A stretch of DNA of 34,257 nucleotides from assembly GCF_028288225.1 (NCBI RefSeq), contig NZ_JAQBOC010000089.1, positions 1-34,257 of the forward strand, given 5' to 3'. The first letter of the stretch is position 1. The number at the start of each line of letters is the position of its first letter. The position numbers and the translations under genes were made by a program. The DNA comes from Mucilaginibacter sp. GTDB lineage: Bacteria > Bacteroidota > Bacteroidia > Sphingobacteriales > Sphingobacteriaceae. Shown here piece by piece: positions 18,641-27,152 of the stretch. A model generated the notes under the pieces. That model did no database searches and was not told the DNA's origin. It saw nothing but the letters and a program-made list of their open reading frames with translations.

Positions 18641-19049
18641 CGTATTTTTAGATGCCAATATATTGCTTGACTATTCACTTAAGCGCGAACATTACAGCGA
18701 GGCAGAAGAAGTTATGGATTTGGTTGCTAACAAAAAGGTTTCTGCATATATAACAGCATCTGTTTTGCACATTACCGGCCACTGGATATCAAAAGCATAT
18801 GGAAACATAAACACAAAAAAATTACTTATTAGCTTCCTGGCTGACATTTCAATTATTGACATTCCTCATGAAATAGCATTAATAGCCCTGCATTCCAAAA
18901 TAGACGATATTGAAGATGCGCTTCAATATTATACAGCAATTCATCACAAATTAGATTATTTTATTTCCAGGGATAAGAAGTTACAAAAAGATAGTATATC
19001 TATTTTGCCTGTTTACACACCAAAGGAATTTATAGCGCAGCTATATTAG
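18630..19049 (+). CDS. PIN-domain toxin (VapC-like ribonuclease)
   Basis: 139 aa from the ATG at 18630, chosen because the PIN fold begins at once (VNVFLDANILLDY); earlier in-frame Met would add 18 residues of antitoxin-overlapping sequence. Acidic metal-site candidates are Asp8 (FLDAN), Glu95/Asp96 (DDIEDALQ) and Asp115 (FISRDKKL). The Glu often found near residue 40 is not obvious; ASVLHIT stands in its place. PIN toxins cleave specific RNAs (often tRNA or rRNA) and stop growth when the antitoxin is degraded. The gene is co-translated with the antitoxin. It looks intact. Confidence 0.88.
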   Translation: MAVNVFLDANILLDYSLKREHYSEAEEVMDLVANKKVSAYITASVLHITGHWISKAYGNINTKKLLISFLADISIIDIPHEIALIALHSKIDDIEDALQYYTAIHHKLDYFISRDKKLQKDSISILPVYTPKEFIAQLY

Positions 19050-19104
19050 GCTTACCGCAAACAGCCAATAATCCGCATACCCAAACAGCGCCGCCAACGA
19101 AGTT

Positions 19105-19139
19105 AATCCGCACATTCGCACATCAAAAATCCGCACATC
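19105..19139. repeat. Right copy of the inverted GATGTGCGG-type repeat
   Basis: Reads on the plus strand as AATCCGCACATTCGCACATC then AAAAATCCGCACATC. Its reverse complement shares a 13-bp exact match (ATGTGCGGATTTT) and further similarity with 14638-14667. It lies immediately after the YdeI-like gene stop and overlaps its last codons. Confidence 0.5.
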
Positions 19140-19647
19140 AATGTTCCTTCTTCATCGCTCTTATCATTTGCCCGTAATCCCATTTACGCAACATGGCATT
19201 AACAGTATTGATGATACGTTTGGCACGGGTTTCATTGGTTTTGGCCTCGTTTATCCATTTAATAAAATACTCCCGATGTGATTTTGCCAGGCCATTAAAA
19301 AAATCGAATGCTTCGGGTTCAAATTCAAAGCACTCCTTCAAATCATCGGGCAGCTCAACTTTGTAATCTATATCATCTTCTAAGCTCACGTGCAACATGG
19401 CCCCGCTGTTTTTATGCAAAGCCTTTCGTACATCTGCCTTTAGCGCCATTATAAAATCGCCTTTCCCCATAGGCATTAGCGCCATACCACTTACAGCGAG
19501 GCTATCAAGCATTCCCCTTACCCTGAATGATTTTTTGTTGCCGGGCTTTAGTTGCTGTGCAATATCGGCAGGTATTTCAATGTAACTCCAGCCTGTTTTC
19601 TCGCCCTGCTCAGCAAATTGTAATATGATTGTGTTAAACGTTACCAT
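19138..19647 (-). CDS. YdeI/OmpD-associated (DUF1905-containing) protein
   Basis: 169-aa cytosolic protein. Residues 1-95 show the DUF1905 beta-barrel pattern (GWSYIEIPADIAQQL, FRVRGMLDSL, ALMPMGKGDFIMALKADVRKAL). Residues 105-169 carry the bacteriocin-protection/YdeI C-terminal helical part (FFNGLAKSHREYFIKWINEAK, RAKRIINTVNAML). The gene is transcribed towards the toxin gene. The family's biochemical role is unknown; a link to envelope or peptide resistance comes from distant homologues only. Confidence 0.85.
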   Translation of the reverse strand: MVTFNTIILQFAEQGEKTGWSYIEIPADIAQQLKPGNKKSFRVRGMLDSLAVSGMALMPMGKGDFIMALKADVRKALHKNSGAMLHVSLEDDIDYKVELPDDLKECFEFEPEAFDFFNGLAKSHREYFIKWINEAKTNETRAKRIINTVNAMLRKWDYGQMIRAMKKEH

Positions 19648-19836
19648 GTATTTTAAAAATTCTAAAATTATAAGCCCTCAGCCGCGAATTGAATAAAGAT
19701 AATGCACATTTTATGGCTTTCAGGTATCTAAATATGCCAAATTGTTAAATGTTTGTCAAAATTAAAAACGCCTGTAACTAATCAAATCCTTGTTCCGTCT
19801 TATTATTAAATACATCAAAACTTAATTTACCATATT

Positions 19837-20262
19837 ATGAAATCATTAAAATCAATTGTACTGGGATTAGCCCTACTGGTAGTATGCGGCGCGGCAAAAG
19901 CAAATAATATTAACGACAATAAATTAACCCCTAACTATGCCATTAATACGTTTGTGGATGCTATGACCCGCGGCAAATTAGCCGGACTAAATAACGTTTT
20001 AGACAAAACGGCAGAATTCAATATACTAAGGGATAAAACAGTGCTTAGTTTTAGTAAAAATCAAATGCTTGAGTTTTTAAACAGCAATAAAAACATTGAA
20101 CAAATCTGCACTACAAGCACTTCAATTGTTGAAAGCAATGCCAATGTAACCATTGTAAAGGTTGCTATGAAATATGATGATTTTGTACGCAACAATTATG
20201 TAACCATTGCAAACACGGGCAACGGCTGGAAGATCACTAACGTGTACAGCGTTTTTAAATAG
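19837..20262 (+). CDS. Small secreted NTF2-like/lumazine-binding-type protein
   Basis: 141 aa with a clear signal peptide (MKSLKSIVLGLALLVVCGAAKA, cleavage before NNIN). The mature part (INTFVDAMTRGKLAGLNNVL, then beta strands VTIVKVAMKYDDFVRNNYVTI and GWKITNVYSVFK) follows the cone-shaped helix-sheet order of NTF2-like or putative lumazine-binding proteins (SnoaL-like fold). Exact function is unknown. A strong terminator follows, and no partner gene is beside it in the same direction. Confidence 0.75.
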   Translation: MKSLKSIVLGLALLVVCGAAKANNINDNKLTPNYAINTFVDAMTRGKLAGLNNVLDKTAEFNILRDKTVLSFSKNQMLEFLNSNKNIEQICTTSTSIVESNANVTIVKVAMKYDDFVRNNYVTIANTGNGWKITNVYSVFK

Positions 20263-20297
20263 AATAAGTTTTAGGTTTAGTTAAATAGTTTGTTAGT

Positions 20298-20325
20298 AAA
20301 AGGCTCCGTGGTTGGAGCCTTTTTA
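20298..20325 (+). terminator. Rho-independent terminator
   Basis: Stem AAAAGGCTCC/GGAGCCTTTT with loop GTGGTT, then T residues. Lies 36 bp after the NTF2-like gene stop, before the convergent SGNH hydrolase. Confidence 0.9.
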
Positions 20326-20383
20326 ATTTAAATGCCAAAGGAATAAAACATTACAACCTTCCAACTTTACAACGTTTCAACAC

Positions 20384-21043
20384 TCACTTTACATACGGCT
20401 CCAAAACCGCCTGCCATTTATCATATCCCTTGCTGTTAAGGTGCAGCAGGTCCGACTCAAATAAAGAAGAATCAGAAACCGTAGTATTTCTTTTTAATAT
20501 AACGGAGCTTACATCAATAAAGGCGCTGTTGGGTTTATTGTTGAGGTAATTTTTTACCAGTTTATTGGCAATTTCAACCTCTGGAAAAAATTTGGCCCGG
20601 CTTGGACTTGGCTTTATCGACATAAAATAGATGGTAGCATCAGGCAGTTTTTTGTTGATCATTTCCCAAAGTTTTTGAAATTCTTCAAATACAAACTTGC
20701 CGGTTTTACCTGCTGCTATGTCATTTTCGCCCGCATAAATAAAAATTTTGCGGGGATGATAAGGGAACAGTATGTAAGGAGTATAATAATCAACCACCTG
20801 CCACAGCTCGCAACCGCCAACACCACGCCTGATGATCGGCTCTTTAGCAAAGCGTTGCTCAAGGTCAGTCCATTTACGGATAGATGAGCTGCCAATAAAC
20901 AAGATTGCATTTTTAGGTGGAAATTTAAGGCTGTCCTGGTGTTTAAATTCTCTTATCTCGTCATCAAACGGGAAACCCGTTTGCGCATGCAGCTGGGTGC
21001 AGATTGAAATACTGATAAACAGTAAAATTAATTTTGCTTTCAT
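20384..21043 (-). CDS. Secreted SGNH/GDSL hydrolase
   Basis: 219 aa with a signal peptide (MKAKLILLFISISICTQLHA, cleavage before QTG). Block I is ILFIGSSSI (nucleophile Ser53), block III is YAGENDIAAG (Gly and Asn of the oxyanion hole) and block V is DLLHLNSKGY (Asp198, His201). All catalytic elements are present. The family hydrolyses esters, including acetyl groups on carbohydrates and platelet-activating-factor-like lipids; the substrate here is not determined. It may work with the secreted glycosidases of the window, but no operon link is visible. Confidence 0.9.
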   Translation of the reverse strand: MKAKLILLFISISICTQLHAQTGFPFDDEIREFKHQDSLKFPPKNAILFIGSSSIRKWTDLEQRFAKEPIIRRGVGGCELWQVVDYYTPYILFPYHPRKIFIYAGENDIAAGKTGKFVFEEFQKLWEMINKKLPDATIYFMSIKPSPSRAKFFPEVEIANKLVKNYLNNKPNSAFIDVSSVILKRNTTVSDSSLFESDLLHLNSKGYDKWQAVLEPYVK

Positions 21044-21202
21044 AATTGGTTATTAGATTATTGCTTAAAAACAACGCGGGCTATGTTGCATACCTATGGC
21101 ATGCCATAAATTATCACTTATTTTTCTACCGAGCTTTTGCACCTACGGCGCATAAAAAGGCAGCGGACATATTAATCCTTTTCAGCTTTGGTCTTTCTGC
21201 TT

Positions 21203-21700
21203 TTAGCTTTCTGCTTTCAAAAGTCTTTTCTCAAAAAACAAAAACGGTAAAAAACTGTCAACGCCGTTCATTACCCAAACCGGGCCATCGTTGCAAAATA
21301 AGATAATTTCAATTGGCTTGTTTTGCTTTTTTTCATATTCGGCCAAAACCTGCAGGCATGAGCCACATGAGGTAACAGGCTGCAAAATTTCAAATTCATC
21401 GGTGCTGGCAGTTACCGCCATGGCTTCAATCGGGTCATCGGCATGGTTGGCGCCCCAATAAAACAGGGCAACCCGCTCGGCGCATAATCCGGATGGATAG
21501 GCAACATTTTCCTGGTTGCTGCCATAAATAATTTTACCGCTTTGCAATCGTAGTGCAGCGCCAACCCTGAATTTTGAATAAGGCGAATGTGAGCCCTCCA
21601 TTGCCTTAACGGCTTCAAAGCAAAGATCATAGGTGGGTTTATCCAGTTCTGTTAGGGTTTGGTATTCTTTAAAGGCTATTTTAATCTCGTGGTCAATCAT
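21203..21700 (-). CDS. cdd: Cytidine deaminase
   Basis: Deaminates cytidine and deoxycytidine to uridine and deoxyuridine in pyrimidine salvage. The 165-aa protein has the zinc-site motif GLCAERVA (Cys73 ligand, Glu75 proton shuttle) and SCGSCLQV (Cys112 and Cys115 ligands); the usual PCG.CRQ is altered to SCGSCLQ, as in many Bacteroidota. The N-terminal extension of about 20 aa makes it longer than the 130-aa core. Cytosolic tetramer by family. It lies 175 bp after the zinc-ribbon gene, probably with its own promoter or as the end of the parE transcript. Confidence 0.93.
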   Translation of the reverse strand: MIDHEIKIAFKEYQTLTELDKPTYDLCFEAVKAMEGSHSPYSKFRVGAALRLQSGKIIYGSNQENVAYPSGLCAERVALFYWGANHADDPIEAMAVTASTDEFEILQPVTSCGSCLQVLAEYEKKQNKPIEIILFCNDGPVWVMNGVDSFLPFLFFEKRLLKAES

Positions 21701-21787
21701 TTTTTAGATCCCTGAAAAAACAAGGGGATACAAGATACACACGATTTCGGGATTTAAAGGATTTTCACGATTAAATTTGATAGATAA

Positions 21788-21820
21788 AGCTTTGACAGCT
21801 TTCAAAAAGTTGTCAAAGCT
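21788..21820 (-). terminator. Possible terminator or stem-loop after the zinc-ribbon gene
   Basis: Perfect 10-bp stem AGCTTTGACA (21788-21797) and TGTCAAAGCT (21811-21820), 13-base loop. On the minus strand it is followed by only a short T-rich stretch (TTTATCT), so termination is uncertain. It could also be a REP-like hairpin. Confidence 0.45.
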
Positions 21821-21874
21821 AATCTCTTTTACCTGATTACAGTTAAACATTGTAATTTGCGAAAACGCAAAGCT

Positions 21875-22765
21875 TTAAGTAGAGGTATCAGTTTCGTCCC
21901 ACTCCGAAATTTCATCAAATTTCCGTACCCAGTTTAATGCGTAGTGCCGCTCGAATGAAATGGTTGGATTTATAGATAATGGTTCTTTTTTATCAGAAAG
22001 CATCAAATTCCGCAGGTAACTTGTTATCATTTCATTTGTAATATTCTCTATAAAAATCTCCTCTTTGTCTCTAAAGACAAGTGTGCTTAAAAAGAAATCG
22101 GGGTTTTCGTTTATTGGCAGCTTGGCCATTAACTCATCAAGATCGTCGTCAGACATTTGACTATCCAGGCCCGGCAAATCTTCTATCAAATTTACAACCC
22201 ATGATAAAACTATACCAGCTTCTACGCGCCAGGAAAAATCAATTAAGGTTCGTTGAGATATTTCTCCTTCAAAAAGCTTTTTTTCATGCTCCGATACTTT
22301 ATCCCAGAGCACTGTTGTTTTTAGCCAGCTTTCAACAATATCTTTTTCATGCAGGTTACCAGCAACATAGGACACAGCCCATAAAATTAATATCCTGCAG
22401 CCTACTTCATAAGGTGTTTGAAAATCTTCTTCTGAAAATTCAAGATAGGGAAGGTAGCTGATCCGGCTATTTTTTATACCGTAGGCAACCAATTTATTTT
22501 CAATAATTTGTTTTCTCTTTCGTAACCAAGGGTGGTCAATAGCGACGGGCTCCTGCTGTTTATCCTGGCTTGTATACCACAACTCATGCTTTGACGACTG
22601 GCCGCATCCCGGGCAATGGGTATCCTGCCATTGAATACCACACGCGGGGCATTTGGCTTTGGTGTCAAATGTGTTCCATGAATGACCACAGGTACATCCC
22701 CAATGGGCGTATCCGTCTGGCTCCCACTCACATTTCGGGCATTCTGTTTTTATTTCAGCGCTCAA
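21875..22765 (-). CDS. Uncharacterised protein with N-terminal zinc ribbons
   Basis: 296 aa. Residues 9-55 hold four cysteine pairs (CPKC, CTCGHSW, CPACGIQW, CPGCGQSS) with spacings that suggest two zinc ribbons; the first has WEPDGYAHWGC in between. The rest is mainly helical and has no known motif. The start is a TTG at 22765, the only sensible start, 11 nt after the parE stop; no ATG exists near, and no Shine-Dalgarno is visible, so it is probably translated by coupling to parE. I do not recognise the family. The position suggests co-expression with topoisomerase IV, and the zinc ribbons suggest nucleic-acid or protein binding, but nothing shows this. Confidence 0.75.
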   Translation of the reverse strand: MSAEIKTECPKCEWEPDGYAHWGCTCGHSWNTFDTKAKCPACGIQWQDTHCPGCGQSSKHELWYTSQDKQQEPVAIDHPWLRKRKQIIENKLVAYGIKNSRISYLPYLEFSEEDFQTPYEVGCRILILWAVSYVAGNLHEKDIVESWLKTTVLWDKVSEHEKKLFEGEISQRTLIDFSWRVEAGIVLSWVVNLIEDLPGLDSQMSDDDLDELMAKLPINENPDFFLSTLVFRDKEEIFIENITNEMITSYLRNLMLSDKKEPLSINPTISFERHYALNWVRKFDEISEWDETDTST

Positions 22766-22776
22766 GATCAGGGGAT

Positions 22777-24672
22777 TTATGAAGCTACCGGCAATTCTAT
22801 ACTCTCCACATCCTCAGCAACCAGCGGATTAATGCTTTCATCATCTTTTTCAACCCTTAGGTTATTGATAATGTGCTGCTGACGGGTAGGCGTATTTTTA
22901 CCCATAAAATATTCAAGCAGGGCTTTAATGTTGGCATCCTTCAATATAACAGGGTCAAGGCGGATATCTTTGCCAATAAATAACCCGAACTCGTCAGGCG
23001 AGATCTCACCTAATCCTTTAAAGCGGGTTATTTCAGGCTTTACACCCAGTTTGGCTATGGCATTACGGCGTTCTTCATCGCTGTAGCAATAAATAGTTTC
23101 CTTTTTATTACGAACACGGAACAGCGGCGTTTGCAAAATAAATACATGCCCGGCTTTTACCAGGTCGGGGAAAAACTGCAGGAAAAAGGTCATCAGCAAT
23201 AACCTGATGTGCATCCCGTCAACATCGGCATCCGTTGCTACTACAATGTTGTTGTAACGCAGGTCGTCCAAACCATCTTCAATGTTCAGTGCGTGCTGCA
23301 GCAGGTTAAATTCCTCGTTTTCATAAACCACTTTTTTGGTTAGTCCGAAGCAGTTTAAGGGTTTACCCTTTAAGCTAAAAACCGCCTGTGTCATCACATC
23401 ACGCGATTTGGTGATCGATCCGCTGGCCGAGTCACCTTCAGTTATAAATAAGGTCGTTTCCTGTTTACGTTCATGGGTTTCATCAAAATGCACTTTACAA
23501 TCGCGCAGTTTGCGATTATGTAATGATGCTTTTTTAGCCCGCTCATTTGCCAGCTTTTTAATGCCTGCAATATCCTTACGCTCCCGCTCCGACTGCATAA
23601 TGCGTTTAAGCAAAGCATCAGCCACAGCAGGATTTTTATGCAGGTAATTATCCAGCTCTTTTTTCAAAAAGTCACCTATAAAACCACGTACAGATGGCCC
23701 TTCAGGCCCGATATTTTGTGAGCCTAATTTTGTTTTTGTTTGCGATTCAAATACCGGCTCCTGCACCTTAATAGCAATAGCCGCAACAATAGATGCGCGA
23801 ATATCCGAAGCATCAAATTCCTTTTTATAAAACTCGCGGACGGTTCTTACTACAGCTTCGCGGAATGCTGCCTGGTGGGTACCGCCCTGGGTTGTATTTT
23901 GCCCGTTAACAAACGAGTAATACTCTTCGCCGTATTGCTGGCCATGGGTTATGGCTATCTCAATATCCTCCCCTTTTAAATGAATAATAGGGTAACGGAT
24001 ATTTTCGGCGTCAGTATTTTTAGTTAACAGGTCATAAAGCCCTCGTTCTGAAAAATATTTTTGCCCGTTAAAATTAAGGGTAAGCCCGGAGTTAAGGAAC
24101 ACGTAGTTCCAGATCATACTATCAACAAATTCCGGAATAAAACGGTAATGCCTGAAGATGGTATCATCAGGTAAAAAATTTATAGCGGTACCGTTACGCT
24201 GTGAAGTTTCCTTTTCAGGCTCATCACGAATCAGTTCGCCTTTTGCAAATTCAGCAAGCTTGGTACGCCCGTCGCGATATGATTGCACGATAAATGAATT
24301 AGACAGCGCATTAACCGCCTTTGTACCCACGCCGTTTAACCCTACCGATTTTTGGAAGGCCTTGCTATCATACTTACCACCTGTATTTATTTTTGATACG
24401 CAATCAATAACCTTACCCAGCGGTATGCCGCGCCCATAATCACGTACGGATACTTTATGATCGCTCATAGTTACTTCTATGGTTTTACCGGCGCCCATCA
24501 CAAACTCATCAATAGAGTTGTCAATTATCTCTTTCAGTAAAACATACACGCCATCGTCATAAGCTGATCCATCACCAAGCTTACCAATATACATCCCGGG
24601 CCGTAAGCGGATATGCTCTTTCCAATCCAGCGAACGGATACTATCATCACTATAAGTTACAGCTTCTGCCAT
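22777..24672 (-). CDS. parE: DNA topoisomerase IV subunit B
   Basis: ATPase subunit of topoisomerase IV. The 631-aa protein has the GHKL ATP-binding motifs (EIIDNSIDEF with Asn52, DYGRGIP, GLNGVGTKAVNALS), a transducer domain, and the TOPRIM motifs EGDSASGS and DADVDGMHI, ending with the KGLGE segment. The length (about 630 aa) and TOPRIM spacing match ParE, not the longer GyrB. The stop is 11 nt from the zinc-ribbon gene. Its partner parC lies about 8 kb downstream on the same strand, an unusual separation, since they are often adjacent. Confidence 0.95.
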   Translation of the reverse strand: MAEAVTYSDDSIRSLDWKEHIRLRPGMYIGKLGDGSAYDDGVYVLLKEIIDNSIDEFVMGAGKTIEVTMSDHKVSVRDYGRGIPLGKVIDCVSKINTGGKYDSKAFQKSVGLNGVGTKAVNALSNSFIVQSYRDGRTKLAEFAKGELIRDEPEKETSQRNGTAINFLPDDTIFRHYRFIPEFVDSMIWNYVFLNSGLTLNFNGQKYFSERGLYDLLTKNTDAENIRYPIIHLKGEDIEIAITHGQQYGEEYYSFVNGQNTTQGGTHQAAFREAVVRTVREFYKKEFDASDIRASIVAAIAIKVQEPVFESQTKTKLGSQNIGPEGPSVRGFIGDFLKKELDNYLHKNPAVADALLKRIMQSERERKDIAGIKKLANERAKKASLHNRKLRDCKVHFDETHERKQETTLFITEGDSASGSITKSRDVMTQAVFSLKGKPLNCFGLTKKVVYENEEFNLLQHALNIEDGLDDLRYNNIVVATDADVDGMHIRLLLMTFFLQFFPDLVKAGHVFILQTPLFRVRNKKETIYCYSDEERRNAIAKLGVKPEITRFKGLGEISPDEFGLFIGKDIRLDPVILKDANIKALLEYFMGKNTPTRQQHIINNLRVEKDDESINPLVAEDVESIELPVAS

Positions 24673-24839
24673 TTAAATTATATATATATTAAATTAAGGG
24701 AAAAGGAAGACCGTTTTTATATAGCAAAACAAGTCTACCGGACAAAAATAATATTTAGACACTGAACCTAACATTCAAATGTCCTAACTTATTAACAATT
24801 GTTGGATTATTTAGGGGGTATTAGCTTGTCGGTTCATGA

Positions 24840-24899
24840 GGGCGTATAGCATACACCCATACAATTTACTGTAACGTACGGGCGCATCACATACGCCCT
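24840..24899. repeat. Degenerate inverted REP pair upstream of parE
   Basis: GGGCGTAT-AGC-ATACACCC (from 24840) and GGGCGCAT-CAC-ATACGCCC (to 24899), each an imperfect hairpin, about 20 bp apart. They share the stem GGGCGTAT...ATACGCCC with the repeat at 15184-15204. This is a third REP pair in the window. Otherwise nothing was found in the 250-bp gap. Confidence 0.65.
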
Positions 24900-24921
24900 A
24901 ATCGTCATTCGCCCACTGCTA

Positions 24922-25611
24922 CTAATTAAACTTAAGGCAGTTACTCACCCTATCCATATTTTTAAAAAACTCGGGCCCCTTTTCATTAGTAAAGCAAACC
25001 GCCATAATGATACCTGTATGATCTTTTTGAAGGGTGATGAGCAAAGCGTATTTATAGTGTTTTGTTGCAGGCATATCCAACAAATTTAAAAGATACGATT
25101 TTCCGGCATCAGCATTATACCGGTCCAGCACTTCGGGTGGGATGTTCTTCATAAAATGTTTGGTATCCCCTGTAAATGCAGCCGCATGCGCCTCAGCTAA
25201 AGATGAATAGGTGGAATCAGGATTTGCCAATTCGGAATTCGGTGTATTTTTTGATTTTTCATAACTGGTCCAGTTTTCTTTTTGCGATTTTACCTGCAGC
25301 CAAACCTCAAAATCTTTACCGGGAAGTACCATCGCATAATCAAACGAAAAATAGTCGTTATCGGGGGCTTTTATTTCTCTAAATCCCCTTGGAAATGTAA
25401 ATGAAACATTAGCAGTGGCGGCTAAGCGCATAAATTCTGCAAGTTGAACACCAACAGGACGTTTAATAACTGCAACATGGTCATTTGCAGCTATAACAGG
25501 ACGCTTTACCTGTACAACCGGGCGCTTTACCTGTGCAAAAGACGGCACAATACTAAGCAAAAGTATTCCGATAACTAATATTTGCTTAATTTGCTTCAAA
25601 ACAGTTTCCAT
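24922..25611 (-). CDS. Secreted protein of unknown function with KRPV repeats
   Basis: 229 aa from the ATG at 25611 (an upstream TTG would add four residues). Signal peptide (LVIGILLLSIVPSFA, cleavage before QVKRP), then three tandem VKRPV/IKRPV units (QVKRPVVQVKRPV, then VIKRPVGVQ) in a probably unfolded linker. The mature domain (about 60-229) is beta-rich with no known motif, and the end (MDRVSNCLKFN) reads as a complete C-terminus. Basic repeats at the mature N-terminus may bind the envelope or nucleic acid; that is only a guess. Confidence 0.7.
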   Translation of the reverse strand: METVLKQIKQILVIGILLLSIVPSFAQVKRPVVQVKRPVIAANDHVAVIKRPVGVQLAEFMRLAATANVSFTFPRGFREIKAPDNDYFSFDYAMVLPGKDFEVWLQVKSQKENWTSYEKSKNTPNSELANPDSTYSSLAEAHAAAFTGDTKHFMKNIPPEVLDRYNADAGKSYLLNLLDMPATKHYKYALLITLQKDHTGIIMAVCFTNEKGPEFFKNMDRVSNCLKFN

Positions 25612-25714
25612 TACAAGGGGCAAACAATAGTATTAAGTAACAATTAATCAGGACTAATAAAAACAAAATTAAAATATAAATTCATAAAATAAACATTTAA
25701 CATATTATTAATAA

Positions 25715-25940
25715 ATGAGTAAATTAAAGCTTAACCGGTTCGATCTCACTGTGAACGTGATAAGCCTGGTAATAGGCTTGGAAATATTTGTCAGGTAAAC
25801 TTGCCGTAAAAGCAGGAAATGCCCTGAGATTTTTTTGGGGTTGGATCTTCGATGGGCTGTTTAGTCTTTGCGGTGCACTTACCTTTGCCGAAATCGGTGC
25901 GCGTTATATGGCAAAATATAGCATGTTTCCTGACTTTTGA
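25715..25940 (+). pseudogene. N-terminal relic of an APC-family amino-acid permease
   Basis: From ATG 25715, frame 1 gives KLKLNRFDLTVNVISLVIGL then a TAA at 25796. In a shifted frame from 25806 the sequence continues VKAGNALRFFWGWIFDGLFS and LCGALTFAEIGARY until TGA at 25938. The two parts match consecutive stretches of the first two membrane helices of APC-superfamily permeases (LVIGxGIF, then AGNPxxFxxWIFGGxxSLCGALTFAEIGARYP). The gene is therefore truncated and frameshifted. No remnant of the remaining 10 helices is visible before the next gene at 26045. Confidence 0.8.
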
Positions 25941-26044
25941 ATTCGCCAGTTTTCATACCAAATCCCATCAACATAATCTGCCCGTTAAACCAATCAACCT
26001 CTTTTTTACTATTTTAGCGCTTTTTAACGCTTCTGCTAATTAAT

Positions 26045-27019
26045 ATGAACAGATCCATTCATAAATGCCTTGCCATTTTTTTACAAGGTTTGCTTATTGC
26101 TTCTTTATTATTCGTCACTTCCTGCAAACAACATGTGCCGGAACGGGTACAGTTTGAAGCAAAAAGAAAAGATGACGCAATTAAGGCAAAAGCGCTACTA
26201 AAAAGCATCCAGGGCATCCGTTATACCGAAGTAAAACGAACTTTTGATAATGGGTTGTCATTTAGTGCAGTTGGCTACCAATTGGTGCCCGAATGGCGCA
26301 TTTCGTTCCCTTCAACCGATTCGGTAAATATTTACAGTCCCAGGAAAAAAAGATTTTTGAATACTCCCGTAATATTTGATCATGATTCTGTTTACAACGT
26401 AGCGTGGGCGTGGCTCAAATTAAAATATATTAAAAAGGATAGTATTCAGTTTATGGTGCTGCGTGTGCACGACAATGTAATACAGGAGGAAAAAACGCAT
26501 GTTTACATGACCTTTTATACCAATGATTATATTAAAAATGTGCTTCATGCTGATACGGCAAACATGCTGAAACCCAGTAGCAAGGATACCGCTTACATTA
26601 AAGCTAAAATTTTAAAGGCACAAAACACCCTTGATAGCGCTTTTGCGGGTACTGAGCCCGCTGTTTTAAAAGCGCGGAGCCCGCTTATCAGGATTAAAAA
26701 AGAAGTTACCCCCGAAAATGACGTTGATGGCGGTATGTCATTTGATGATTATCTTTCGCCAACATATAATATCACCATCCACAAAGCCTATACCGATTTT
26801 TATTACTCTTACTCGGCGTATGTTGACGAAAAAGGGAATATTACCTTTCGCAAAGCGCTGACATTTACTTACCCCGAGTTTAAAAAAGCCAACGATGATG
26901 CTATGAAAGGCATCACCGATGGATACCTTAAAGCTTACCTTGATATAACGCCTGGCAAAACACTTGGCATCCCCCATAACAGTATCGTAATTTTAAATGT
27001 AACGGGAGTGAAGAAATAA
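26045..27019 (+). CDS. Lipoprotein of unknown function
   Basis: 324 aa with an N-terminal hydrophobic signal and lipobox VTSC (lipidated Cys27). The mature protein (QHVPERVQFEAKRKDDAIKA onward) has no motif I recognise; it contains a beta-rich repeat-like C-terminus (FDDYLSPTYNITIHKAYTDF, TFRKALTFTYPEF). It starts 105 bp after the permease relic and ends before a short spacer. Probably exposed on the envelope, inferred only from the lipobox. Confidence 0.7.
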   Translation: MNRSIHKCLAIFLQGLLIASLLFVTSCKQHVPERVQFEAKRKDDAIKAKALLKSIQGIRYTEVKRTFDNGLSFSAVGYQLVPEWRISFPSTDSVNIYSPRKKRFLNTPVIFDHDSVYNVAWAWLKLKYIKKDSIQFMVLRVHDNVIQEEKTHVYMTFYTNDYIKNVLHADTANMLKPSSKDTAYIKAKILKAQNTLDSAFAGTEPAVLKARSPLIRIKKEVTPENDVDGGMSFDDYLSPTYNITIHKAYTDFYYSYSAYVDEKGNITFRKALTFTYPEFKKANDDAMKGITDGYLKAYLDITPGKTLGIPHNSIVILNVTGVKK

Positions 27020-27152
27020 TAATAGATAAAATACCGGCCCGCTTTTGAAATGATACAAAAGGCGACAGATTATGATTTGATCCGGTACATTAAAAAGAAA
27101 CTGGCAGAGGATAAAAGAATCTAAACAATCCCTTTATCCTCTCAACCAATTT

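Noticed and set aside
19397..19585. ORF on the plus strand inside the YdeI-like gene, and similar overlaps across parC, parE, GH9 and htrA
   Set aside because: Shadow frames of well-supported genes with no independent motif.
21056..21200. Repeat-like text between the SGNH hydrolase and cdd (GCATACCTATGGCATGC)
   Set aside because: Looks like a dispersed Bacteroidota repeat but the palindrome is short and unsupported; nothing else seen there.
27050..27124. 24-codon ORF after the lipoprotein gene (MIQKATDYDLIRYIKKKLAE)
   Set aside because: Too short, no family, no ribosome-binding site; could be a chance ORF or relic.
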